Positions 32,201-47,200 of a DNA stretch of 64,000 nucleotides are shown here, piece by piece. Positions within the stretch are counted from its first letter, which is position 1. Every line of letters begins with the position of its first letter. A program made the translations under genes and the position numbers. The notes beneath the pieces were generated by a model. That model was not told the DNA's origin and did no database searches. It saw nothing but the letters and a program-made list of their open reading frames with translations. The DNA comes from Nemertoderma westbladi (Eukaryota > Xenacoelomorpha > Nemertodermatida > Nemertodermatidae). Location of the stretch: contig JAUCBJ010008575.1 of the NCBI GenBank assembly GCA_032718475.1, positions 62,001 through 126,000 on the forward strand, written 5' to 3'.

Positions 32201-35200
32201 ATAACAAAACCTACTGACACATAATTTAGAGAGAGGTCACACAAATGCGTTGTATAACAAAACCTACTGACACATGGTTTAGAGAGTGACACAAATGCGT
32301 TGTATAACAAAACCTACTGACACATAATTTAGAGAGAGGTCACACAAATGCGTTGTATAACAAAACCTACTGACACATGGTTTAGAGAGTGACACAAATG
32401 CTTTGTATAACAAAACCTACTGACACATGGTTTAGAGAGTGACACAAATGCTTTGTATAACAAAACCTACTCACACATGGTTTAGAGAGTGACACAAATG
32501 CTTTGTATAACAAAACCTACTCACACATGGTTTAGAGAGTGATGACACCAATGCTTTGTATAACAAAACCTACTGACACATGGTTTAGAGAGTGACACAA
32601 ATGCTTTGTATAACAAAACCTACTGACACATGGTTTAGAGAGTGATGATACCAATGCTTTGTATAACAAAACCTACTGACACATGGTTTAGAGAGTGATG
32701 ACACCAATGCTTTGTATAACAAAACCTACTGACACATGGTTTAGAGAGTGACACAAATGCTTTGTATAACAAAACCTACTGACACATGGTTTAGAGAGTG
32801 ACACAAATGCTTTGTATAACAAAACCTACTGACACATGGTTTAGAGAGTGACACAAATGCTTTGTATAACAAAACCTACTGACACATAATTTAGAGAGAG
32901 GTCACACAAATGCTTTGTATAACAAAACCTACTGACACATGGTTTAGAGAGTGACACAAATGCTTTGTATAACAAAACCTACTGACACATAATTTAGAGA
33001 GTGATGACACCAATGCTTTGTATAACAAAACCTACTGACACATGGTTTAGAGAGTGACACAAATGCTTTGTATAACAAAACCTACTGACACATGGTTTAG
33101 AGAGTGACACAAATGCTTTGTATAACAAAACCTACTGACACATGGTTTAGAGAGTGACACAAATGCTTTGTATAACAAAACCTACTGACACATAATTTAG
33201 AGAGAGGTCACACAAATGCTTTGTATAACAAAACCTACTGACACATGGTTTAGATAGTGACACAAATGCGTTGTATAACAAAACCTACTGACACATGGTT
33301 TAGATAGTGACACAAATGCGTTGTATAACAAAACCTACTGACACATGGTTTAGAGAGTGACACAAATGCTTTGTATAACAAAACCTACTGACACATGGTT
33401 TAGAGAGTCACACAAATGCTTTGTATAACAAAACCTACTCACACATGGTTTAGAGAGTCACACCAATGCTTTGTATAACAAAACCTACTGACACATGGTT
33501 TAGAGAGTCACACAAATGCTTTGTATAACAAAACCTACTGACACATGGTTTAGAGAGTGACACAAATGCTTTGCATAACAAAACCTACTGACACATAAAT
33601 TAGGGAAAGGTCACACAAATGCTTTGTATAACAAAACCTACTGACACATGGTTTAGAGAGTCACACAAATGCTTTGTATAACAAAACCTACTCACACATG
33701 GTTTAGAGAGTCACACCAATGCTTTGTATAACAAAACCTACTGACACATGGTTTAGAGAGTCACACAAATGCTTTGTATAACAAAACCTACTCACACATG
33801 GTTTAGAGAGTCACACCAATGCTTTGTATAACAAAACCTACTGACACATGGTTTAGAGAGTCACACAAATGCTTTGTATAACAAAACCTACTGACACATG
33901 GTTTAGAGAGTCACACAAATGCTTTGTATAACAAAACCTACTCACACATGGTTTAGAGAGTCACACCAATGCTTTGTATAACAAAACCTACTCACACATG
34001 GTTTAGAGAGTGACACAAATGCTTTGCATAACAAAACCTACTGACACATAAATTAGGGAAAGGTCACACAAATGCTTTGTATAACAAAACCTACTGACAC
34101 ATGGTTTAGAGAGTCACACAAATGCTTTGTATAACAAAACCTACTCACACATGGTTTAGAGAGTCACACCAATGCTTTGTATAACAAAACCTACTGACAC
34201 ATGGTTTAGAGAGTGACACAAATGCTTTGTATAACAAAACCTACTGACACATAAATTAGGGAAAGGTCACACAAATGCGTTGTATAACAAAACCTACAGA
34301 CACATGGTTTAGAGAGTGACACCAATGCTTTGTATAACAAAACCTACAGACACATGGTTTAGAGAGTGACACCAATGCTTTGTATAACAAAACCTACTGA
34401 CACATAAATTAGGGAAAGGTCACACAAATGCTTTGTATAACAAAACCTACTGACACATGGTTTAGAGAGTGACACAAATGCTTTGTATAACAAAACCTAC
34501 TGACACATAAATTAGGGAAAGGTCACACAAATGCTTTGTATAACAAAACCTACTGACACATGGTTTAGAGAGTGACACAAATGCTTTTTATAACAAAACC
34601 TACTGACACATAAATTAGGGAAAGGTCACACAAATGCTTTGTATAACAAAACCTACTGACACATGGTTTAGAGAGTGACACAAATGCTTTGTATAACAAA
34701 ACCTACTGACACATGGTTTAGAGAGTGACACAAATGCTTTGTATAACAAAACCTACTGACACATGGTTTAGAGAGTGACACAAATGCTTTGTATAACAAA
34801 ACCTACTGACACATGGTTTAGAGAGTCACACAAATGCTTTGTATAACAAAACCTACTCACACATGGTTTAGAGAGTCACACCAATGCTTTGTATAACAAA
34901 ACCTACTGACACATGGTTTAGAGAGTCACACAAATGCTTTGTATAACAAAACCTACTGACACATGGTTTAGAGAGTCACACAAATGCTTTGTATAACAAA
35001 ACCTACTCACACATGGTTTAGAGAGTCACACCAATGCTTTGTATAACAAAACCTACTCACACATGGTTTAGAGAGTGACACAAATGCTTTGCATAACAAA
35101 ACCTACTGACACATAAATTAGGGAAAGGTCACACAAATGCTTTGTATAACAAAACCTACTGACACATGGTTTAGAGAGTCACACAAATGCTTTGTATAAC

Positions 35201-38200
35201 AAAACCTACTCACACATGGTTTAGAGAGTCACACCAATGCTTTGTATAACAAAACCTACTGACACATGGTTTAGAGAGTCACACAAATGCTTTGTATAAC
35301 AAAACCTACTCACACATGGTTTAGAGAGTCACACCAATGCTTTGTATAACAAAACCTACTGACACATGGTTTAGAGAGTCACACAAATGCTTTGTATAAC
35401 AAAACCTACTGACACATGGTTTAGAGAGTCACACAAATGCTTTGTATAACAAAACCTACTCACACATGGTTTAGAGAGTCACACCAATGCTTTGTATAAC
35501 AAAACCTACTCACACATGGTTTAGAGAGTGACACAAATGCTTTGCATAACAAAACCTACTGACACATAAATTAGGGAAAGGTCACACAAATGCTTTGTAT
35601 AACAAAACCTACTGACACATGGTTTAGAGAGTCACACAAATGCTTTGTATAACAAAACCTACTCACACATGGTTTAGAGAGTCACACCAATGCTTTGTAT
35701 AACAAAACCTACTGACACATGGTTTAGAGAGTGACACAAATGCTTTGTATAACAAAACCTACTGACACATAAATTAGGGAAAGGTCACACAAATGCGTTG
35801 TATAACAAAACCTACAGACACATGGTTTAGAGAGTGACACCAATGCTTTGTATAACAAAACCTACAGACACATGGTTTAGAGAGTGACACCAATGCTTTG
35901 TATAACAAAACCTACTGACACATAAATTAGGGAAAGGTCACACAAATGCTTTGTATAACAAAACCTACTGACACATGGTTTAGAGAGTGACACCAATGCT
36001 TTGTATAACAAAACCTACTGACACATAAATTAGGGAAAGGTCACACAAATGCTTTGTATAACAAAACCTACTGACACATGGTTTAGAGAGTGACACAAAT
36101 GCTTTTTATAACAAAACCTACTGACACATAAATTAGGGAAAGGTCACACAAATGCTTTGTATAACAAAACCTACTGACACATGGTTTAGAGAGTGACACA
36201 AATGCTTTGTATAACAAAACCTACTGACACATGGTTTAGAGAGTGACACAAATGCTTTGTATAACAAAACCTACTGACACATGGTTTAGAGAGTGACACA
36301 AATGCTTTGTATAACAAAACCTACTGACACATGGTTTAGAGAGTGACACAAATGCTTTTTATAACAAAACCTACTGACACATGGTTTAGAGAGTGACACA
36401 AATGCTTTGTATAACAAAACCTACTGACACATGGTTTAGAGAGTGACACAAATGCTTTGTATAACAAAACCTACTGACACATGGTTTAGAGAGTGACACA
36501 AATGCTTTGTATAACAAAACCTACTGACACATGGTTTAGAGAGTGACACAAATGCGTTGTATAACAAAACCTACTGACACATGGTTTATAGAGTGACACA
36601 AATGCGTTGTATAACAAAACCTACTGACACATGGTTTAGAGAGTGACACAAATGCTTTGTATAACAAAACCTACTGACACATGGTTTAGAGAGTGACACA
36701 AATGCTTTGTATAACAAAACCTACTGACACATGGTTTAGAGAGTGACACAAATGCTTTGTATAACAAAACCTACTGACACATGGTTTAGAGAGTGATGAC
36801 ACCAATGCTTTGTATAACAAAACCTACTGACACATGGTTTAGAGAGTGACACAAATGCTTTGTATAACAAAACCTACTGACACATGGTTTAGAGAGTGGT
36901 GACACCAATGCTTTGTATAACAAAACCTACTGACACATGGTTAAGAGAGTGACACAAATGCTTTGTATAACAAAACCTACTGACACATAAATTAGGGAAA
37001 GGTCACACAAATGCTTTGTATAACAAAACCTACTGACACATGGTTTAGAGAGTGACACAAATGCTTTGTATAACAAAACCTACTGACACATAAATTAGGG
37101 AAAGGTCACACAAATGCTTTGTATAACAAAACCTACTGACACATGGTTTAGAGAGTGACACAAATGCTTTGTATAACAAAACCTACTGACACATGGTTTA
37201 GAGAGTGACACAAATGCTTTGTATAACAAAACCTACTGACACATGGTTTAGAGAGTGACACAAATGCTTTGTATAACAAAACCTACTGACACATGGTTTA
37301 TAGAGTGACACAAATGCGTTGTATAACAAAACCTACTGACACATGGTTTAGAGAGTGACACCAATGCTTTGTATAACAAAACCTACTGACACATAAATTA
37401 GGGAAAGGTCACACAAATGCTTTGTATAACAAAACCTACTGACACATGGTTTAGAGAGTGACACAAATGCTTTGTATAACAAAACCTACTGACACATAAA
37501 TTAGGGAAAGGTCACACAAATGCTTTGTATAACAAAACCTACTGACACATGGTTTAGAGAGTGGTGACACCAATGCTTTGTATAACAAAACCTACTGACA
37601 CATGGTTTAGAGAGTGGTGACACCAATGCTTTGTATAACAAAACCTACTGACACATGGTTTAGAGAGTGGTGACACCAATGCTTTGTATAACAAAACCTA
37701 CTGACACATGGTTTAGAGAGTGGTGACACCAATGCTTTGTATAACAAAACCTACTGACACATGGTTTAGAGAGTGGTCACACCAATGCTTTGTATAACAA
37801 AACCTACTGACACATAAATTAGGGAAAGGTCACACAAATGCTTTGTATAACAAAACCTACTGACACATGGTTTAGAGAGTGGTGACACCAATGCTTTGTA
37901 TAACAAAACCTACTGACACATGGTTTAGAGAGTGGTGACACCAATGCTTTGTATAACAAAACCTACAGACACATGGTTTAGAGAGTGACACAAATGCTTT
38001 GTATAACAAAACCTACAGACACATGGTTTAGAGAGTGGTGACACCAATGCTTTGTATAACAAAACCTACTGACACATGGTTTAGAGAGTGGTGACACCAA
38101 TGCTTTGTATAACAAAACCTACTGACACATGGTTTAGAGAGTGGTGACACCAATGCTTTGTATAACAAAACCTACTGACACATGGTTTAGAGAGTGGTGA

Positions 38201-41200
38201 CACCAATGCTTTGTATAACAAAACCTACTGACACATGGTTTAGAGAGTGGTGACACCAATGCTTTGTATAACAAAACCTACTGACACATGGTTTAGAGAG
38301 TGACACAAATGCTTTGTATAACAAAACCTACTGACACATGGTTTAGAGAGTTACACAAATGCTTTGTATAACAAAACCTACTGACACATGGTTTAGAGAG
38401 TGGTGACACCAATGCTTTGTATAACAAAACCTACTGACACATGGTTTAGAGAGTGGTGACACCAATGCTTTGTATAACAAAACCTACTGACACATAAATT
38501 AGGGAAAGGTCACACAAATGCTTTGTATAACAAAACCTACTGACACATGGTTTAGAGAGTGGTGACACCAATGCTTTGTATAACAAAACCTACTGACACA
38601 TGGTTTAGAGAGTGGTGACACCAATGCTTTGTATAACAAAACCTACTGACACATGGTTTAGAGAGTGGTGACACCAATGCTTTGTATAACAAAACCTACT
38701 GACACATAAATTAGGGAAAGGTCACACAAATGCTTTGTATAACAAAACCTACTGACACATGGTTTATAGAGTGACACAAATGCGTTGTATAACAAAACCT
38801 ACTGACACATGGTTTAGAGAGTGACACAAATGCTTTGTATAACAAAACCTACTGACACATAAATTAGGGAAAGGTCACACAAATGCTTTGTATAACAAAA
38901 CCTACTGACACATGGTTTAGAGAGTGGTGACACCAATGCTTTGTATAACAAAACCTACTGACACATGGTTTAGAGAGTGGCACAAATGCTTTGTATAACA
39001 AAACCTACTGACACATGGTTTAGAGAGTGGTGACACCAATGCTTTGTATAACAAAACCTACTGACACATGGTTTAGAGAGTGGTGACACCAATGCTTTGT
39101 ATAACAAAACCTACTGACACATGGTTTAGAGAGTGGTGACACCAATGCTTTGTATAACAAAACCTACTGACACATGGTTTAGAGAGTGGTGACACCAATG
39201 CTTTGTATAACAAAACCTACTGACACATGGTTTAGAGAGTGGTGACACCAATGCTTTGTATAACAAAACCTACTGACACATGGTTTAGAGAGTGGTGACA
39301 CCAATGCTTTGTATAACAAAACCTACTGACACATGGTTTAGAGAGTGGTGACACCAATGCTTTGTATAACAAAACCTACTGACACATGGTTTAGAGAGTG
39401 GTCACACCAATGCTTTGTATAACAAAACCTACTGACACATGGTTTAGAGAGTGACACAAATGCTTTGTATAACAAAACCTACTGACACATGGTTTAGAGA
39501 GTGGTGACACCAATGCTTTGTATAACAAAACCTACTGACACATGGTTTAGAGAGTGGTGACACCAATGCTTTGTATAACAAAACCTACTGACACATGGTT
39601 TAGAGAGTGACACAAATGCTTTGTATAACAAAACCTACTGACACATAAATTAGGGAAAGGTCACACAAATGCTTTGTATAACAAAACCTACAGACACATG
39701 GTTTAGAGAGTGACACCAATGCTTTGTATAACAAAACCTACTGACACATAAATTAGGGAAAGGTCACACAAATGCTTTGTATAACAAAACCTACTGACAC
39801 ATGGTTTAGAGAGTGGTGACACCAATGCTTTGTATAACAAAACCTACTGACACATGGTTTAGAGAGTGGCACAAATGCTTTGTATAACAAAACCTACTGA
39901 CACATGGTTTAGAGAGTGACACAAATGCTTTGTATAACAAAACCTACTGACACATGGTTTAGAGAGTGGTGACACCAATGCTTTGTATAACAAAACCTAC
40001 TGACACATGGTTTAGAGAGTGGTGACACCAATGCTTTGTATAACAAAACCTACTGACACATGGTTTAGAGAGTGGTGACACCAATGCTTTGTATAACAAA
40101 ACCTACTGACACATGGTTTAGAGAGTGGTGACACCAATGCTTTGTATAACAAAACCTACAGACACATGGTTTAGAGAGTGACACAAATGCTTTGTATAAC
40201 AAAACCTACTGACACATGGTTTAGAGAGTGGTGACACCAATGCTTTGTATAACAAAACCTACTGACACATGGTTTAGAGAGTGACACAAATGCTTTGTAT
40301 AACAAAACCTACTGACACATGGTTTAGAGAGTGACACAAATGCTTTGTATAACAAAACCTACTGACACATGGTTTAGAGAGTGGTGACACCAATGCTTTG
40401 TATAACAAAACCTACTGACACATGGTTTAGAGAGTGACACAAATGCTTTGTATAACAAAACCTACTGACACATGGTTTAGAGAGTGGTGACACCAATGCT
40501 TTGTATAACAAAACCTACTGACACATGGTTTAGAGAGTGACACAAATGCTTTGTATAACAAAACCTACTGACACATGGTTTAGAGAGTGGTGACACCAAT
40601 GCTTTGTATAACAAAACCTACTGACACATGGTTTAGAGAGTGACACAAATGCTTTGTATAACAAAACCTACTGACACATGGTTTAGAGAGTGGTGACACC
40701 AATGCTTTGTATAACAAAACCTACTGACACATGGTTTAGAGAGTGACACAAATGCTTTGTATAACAAAACCTACTGACACATGGTTTAGAGAGTGACACA
40801 AATGCTTTGTATAACAAAACCTACTGACACATGGTTTAGAGAGTGGTGACACCAATGCTTTGTATAACAAAACCTACTGACACATGGTTTAGAGAGTGAC
40901 ACAAATGCTTTGTATAACAAAACCTACTGACACATGGTTTAGAGAGTGGTGACACAAATGCTTTGTATAACAAAACCTACTGACACATGGTTTAGAGAGT
41001 GACACAAATGCTTTGTATAACAAAACCTACTGACACATGGTTTAGAGAGTGGTGACACCAATGCTTTGTATAACAAAACCTACTGACACATGGTTTAGAG
41101 AGTGGTGACACCAATGCTTTGTATAACAAAACCTACTGACACATGGTTTAGAGAGTGGTGACACCAATGCTTTGTATAACAAAACCTACTGACACATGGT

Positions 41201-44200
41201 TTAGAGAGTGGTGACACCAATGCTTTGTATAACAAAACCTACTGACACATGGTTTAGAGAGTGGTGACACCAATGCTTTGTATAACAAAACCTACTGACA
41301 CATGGTTTAGAGAGTGGTGACACCAATGCTTTGTATAACAAAACCTACAGACACATGGTTTAGAGAGTGACACAAATGCTTTGTATAACAAAACCTACTG
41401 ACACATGGTTTAGAGAGTGGTGACACCAATGCTTTGTATAACAAAACCTACAGACACATGGTTTAGAGAGTGACACAAATGCTTTGTATAACAAAACCTA
41501 CTGACACATGGTTTAGAGAGTGGTGACACCAATGCTTTGTATAACAAAACCTACAGACACATGGTTTAGAGAGTGACACAAATGCTTTGTATAACAAAAC
41601 CTACTGACACATGGTTTAGAGAGTGGTGACACCAATGCTTTGTATAACAAAACCTACAGACACATGGTTTAGAGAGTGACACAAATGCTTTGTATAACAA
41701 AACCTACTGACACATGGTTTAGAGAGTGGTGACACCAATGCTTTGTATAACAAAACCTACTGACACATGGTTTAGAGAGTGACACAAATGCTTTGTATAA
41801 CAAAACCTACTGACACATGGTTTAGAGAGTTACACAAATGCTTTGTATAACAAAACCTACTGACACATGGTTTAGAGAGTGGTGACACCAATGCTTTGTA
41901 TAACAAAACCTACTGACACATGGTTTAGAGAGTGGTGACACCAATGCTTTGTATAACAAAACCTACTGACACATAAATTAGGGAAAGGTCACACAAATGC
42001 TTTGTATAACAAAACCTACTGACACATGGTTTAGAGAGTGGTGACACCAATGCTTTGTATAACAAAACCTACTGACACATGGTTTAGAGAGTGGTGACAC
42101 CAATGCTTTGTATAACAAAACCTACTGACACATGGTTTAGAGAGTGGTGACACCAATGCTTTGTATAACAAAACCTACTGACACATGGTTTAGAGAGTGA
42201 CACAAATGCGTTGTATAACAAAACCTACTGACACATAAATTAGGGAAAGGTCACACAAATGCTTTGTATAACAAAACCTACTGACACATAAATTAGGGAA
42301 AGGTCACACAAATGCTTTGTATAACAAAACCTACTGACACATGGTTTAGAGAGTGGTGACACCAATGCTTTGTATAACAAAACCTACTGACACATGGTTT
42401 AGAGAGTGGTGACACCAATGCTTTGTATAACAAAACCTACTGACACATGGTTTAGAGAGTGACACAAATGCTTTGTATAACAAAACCTACTGACACATGG
42501 TTTAGAGAGTGGTGACACCAATGCTTTGTATAACAAAACCTACTGACACATGGTTTAGAGAGTGACACAAATGCTTTGTATAACAAAACCTACTGACACA
42601 TAAATTAGGGAAAGGTCACACAAATGCTTTGTATAACAAAACCTACTGACACATGGTTTAGAGAGTGGTGACACCAATGCTTTGTATAACAAAACCTACT
42701 GACACATGGTTTAGAGAGTGGTGACACCAATGCTTTGTATAACAAAACCTACTGACACATGGTTTAGAGAGTGACACAAATGCTTTGTATAACAAAACCT
42801 ACAGACACATGGTTTAGAGAGTGACACAAATGCTTTGTATAACAAAACCTACTGACACATAAATTAGGGAAAGGTCACACAAATGCTTTGTATAACAAAA
42901 CCTACTGACACATGGTTTAGGGAGTGGTGACACCAATGCTTTGTATAACAAAACCTACTGACACATGGTTTAGAGAGTGACACCAATGCTTTGTATAACA
43001 AAACCTACTGACACATGGTTTAGAGAGTGGTGACACCAATGCTTTGTATAACAAAACCTACTGACACATGGTTTAGAGAGTGGTGACACCAATGCTTTGT
43101 ATAACAAAACCTACTGACACATGGTTTAGAGAGAGGTCACACAAATGCTTTGTATAACAAAACCTACTGACACATGGTTTAGAGAGTGACACAAATGCTT
43201 TGTATAACAAAACCTACTGACACATGGTTTAGAGAGTGATGACACCAATGCTTTGTATAACAAAACCTACAGACACATGGTTTAGAGAGTGACACCAATG
43301 CTTTGTATAACAAAACCTACTGACACATAAATTAGGGAAAGGTCACACAAATGCTTTGTATAACAAAACCTACTGACACATGGTTTAGAGAGTGACACCA
43401 ATGCTTTGTATAACAAAACCTACTGACACATGGTTTAGAGAGTGGTGACACCAATGCTTTGTATAACAAAACCTACTGACACATGGTTTAGAGAGTGGTG
43501 ACACCAATGCTTTGTATAACAAAACCTACTGACACATGGTTTAGAGAGAGGTCACACAAATGCTTTGTATAACAAAACCTACTGACACATGGTTTAGAGA
43601 GTGACACAAATGCTTTGTATAACAAAACCTACTGACACATGGTTTAGAGAGTGATGACACCAATGCTTTGTATAACAAAACCTACAGACACATGGTTTAG
43701 AGAGTGACACAAATGCTTTGTATAACAAAACCTACTGACACATGGTTTAGAGAGTGACACAAATGCTTTGTATAACAAAACCTACTGACACATGGTTTAG
43801 AGAGTGATGACACCAATGCTTTGTATAACAAAACCTACAGACACATGGTTTAGAGAGTGGTGACACCAATGCTTTGTATAACAAAACCTACAGACACATG
43901 GTTTAGAGAGTGACACAAATGCTTTGTATAACAAAACCTACTGACACATGGTTTAGAGAGTGACACAAATGCTTTGTATAACAAAACCTACTGACACATG
44001 GTTTAGAGAGTGATGACACCAATGCTTTGTATAACAAAACCTACAGACACATGGTTTAGAGAGTGACACAAATGCTTTGTATAACAAAACCTACTGACAC
44101 ATGGTTTAGAGAGTGACACAAATGCTTTGTATAACAAAACCTACTGACACATGGTTTAGAGAGTGATGACACCAATGCTTTGTATAACAAAACCTACTGA

Positions 44201-47200
44201 CACATGGTTTAGAGAGTGACACAAATGCTTTGTATAACAAAACCTACTGACACATAAATTAGGGAAAGGTCACACAAATGCTTTGTATAACAAAACCTAC
44301 TGACACATGGTTTAGAGAGTGACACAAATGCTTTGTATAACAAAACCTACTGACACATGGTTTAGAGAGTGACACAAATGCTTTGTATAACAAAACCTAC
44401 TGACACATGGTTTAGAGAGTGACACAAATGCTTTGTATAACAAAACCTACTGACACATGGTTTAGAGAGTGATGACACCAATGCTTTGTATAACAAAACC
44501 TACTGACACATGGTTTAGAGAGTGGTGACACCAATGCTTTGTATAACAAAACCTACTGACACATAAATTAGGGAAAGGTCACACAAATGCTTTGTATAAC
44601 AAAACCTACTGACACATAAATTAGGGAAAGGTCACACAAATGCTTTGTATAACAAAACCTACTGACACATGGTTTAGAGAGTGACACAAATGCTTTGTAT
44701 AACAAAACCTACTGACACATGGTTTAGAGAGTGGTGACACCAATGCTTTGTATAACAAAACCTACTGACACATGGTTTAGAGAGTGGTGACACCAATGCT
44801 TTGTATAACAAAACCTACTGACACATAAATTAGGGAAAGGTCACACAAATGCTTTGTATAACAAAACCTACTGACACATGGTTTAGGGAGTGGTGACACC
44901 AATGCTTTGTATAACAAAACCTACTGACACATGGTTTAGAGAGTGGTGACACCAATGCTTTGTATAACAAAACCTACTGACACATGGTTTAGAGAGTGGT
45001 GACACCAATGCTTTGTATAACAAAACCTACTGACACATAAATTAGGGAAAGGTCACACAAATGCTTTGTATAACAAAACCTACTGACACATGGTTTAGGG
45101 AGTGGTGACACCAATGCTTTGTATAACAAAACCTACTGACACATGGTTTAGAGAGTGGTGACACCAATGCTTTGTATAACAAAACCTACGGACACATGGT
45201 TTAGAGAGTGACACAAATGCTTTGTATAACAAAACCTACCGACACATGGTTTAGATAGTGACACAAATGCGTTGTATAACAAAACCTACTGACACATGGT
45301 TTAGAGAGTGACACAAATGCTTTGTATAACAAAACCTACTGACACATGGTTTAGAGAGTGATGACACCAATGCTTTGTATAACAAAACCTACTGACACAT
45401 GGTTTAGAGAGTGGTGACACCAATGCTTTGTATAACAAAACCTACCGACACATGGTTTAGAGAGTGGTGACACCAATGCTTTGTATAACAAAACCTACTG
45501 ACACATGGTTTAGAGAGTGAAACAAATGCTTTGTATAACAAAACCTACTGACACATAAATTAGGGAAAGGTCACACAAATGCTTTGTATAACAAAACCTA
45601 CTGACACATGGTTTAGAGAGTGACACAAATGCTTTGTATAACAAAACCTACTGACACATGGTTTAGAGAGTGACACAAATGCTTTGTATAACAAAACCTA
45701 CTGACACATGGTTTAGAGAGTGACACAAATGCTTTGTATAACAAAACCTACTGACACATGGTTTAGAGAGTGACACCAATGCTTTGTATAACAAAACCTA
45801 CTGACACATAAATTAGGGAAAGGTCACACAAATGCTTTGTATAACAAAACCTACTGACACATGGTTTAGAGAGTGGTGACACCAATGCTTTGTATAACAA
45901 AACCTACTGACACATGGTTTAGAGAGTGGTGACACCAATGCTTTGTATAACAAAACCTACTGACACATGGTTTAGAGAGTGGTGACACCAATGCTTTGTA
46001 TAACAAAACCTACTGACACATGGTTTAGAGAGTGGTGACACCAATGCTTTGTATAACAAAACCTACTGACACATGGTTTAGAGAGTGGTGACACCAATGC
46101 TTTGTATAACAAAACCTACTGACACATAAATTAGGGAAAGGTCACACAAATGCTTTGTATAACAAAACCTACTGACACATAAATTAGGGAAAGGTCACAC
46201 AAATGCTTTGTATAACAAAACCTACTGACACATGGTTTAGAGAGTGACACCAATGCTTTGTATAACAAAACCTACTGACACATAAATTAGGGAAAGGTCA
46301 CACAAATGCTTTGTATAACAAAACCTACTGACACATGGTTTAGAGAGTGACACAAATGCTTTGTATAACAAAACCTACTGACACATGGTTTAGAGAGTGG
46401 TGACACCAATGCTTTGTATAACAAAACCTACTGACACATAAATTAGGGAAAGGTCACACAAATGCTTTGTATAACAAAACCTACTGACACATGGTTTAGA
46501 GAGTGGTGACACCAATGCTTTGTATAACAAAACCTACTGACACATGGTTTAGAGAGTGGTGACACCAATGCGTTGTATAACAAACCCTACTGACACATGG
46601 TTTAGAGAGTGGTGACACCAATGCTTTGTATAACAAAACCTACTGACACATAAATTAGGGAAAGGTCACACAAATGCTTTGTATAACAAAACCTACTGAC
46701 ACATGGTTTAGGGAGTGGTGACACCAATGCTTTGTATAACAAAACCTACTGACACATGGTTTAGAGAGTGGTGACACCAATGCTTTGTATAACAAAACCT
46801 ACTGACACATGGTTTAGAGAGTGGTGACACCAATGCTTTGTATAACAAAACCTACTGACACATGGTTTAGAGAGTGGTGACACCAATGCTTTGTATAACA
46901 AAACCTACTGACACATAAATTAGGGAAAGGTCACACAAATGCTTTGTATAACAAAACCTACTGACACATGGTTTAGAGAGTGACACAAATGCTTTGTATA
47001 ACAAAACCTACTGACACATGGTTTAGAGAGTGATGACACCAATGCTTTGTATAACAAAACCTACTGACACATGGTTTAGAGAGTGACACAAATGCTTTGT
47101 ATAACAAAACCTACTGACACATGGTTTAGAGAGTGATGACACCAATGCTTTGTATAACAAAACCTACAGACACATGGTTTAGAGAGTGGTGACACCAATG

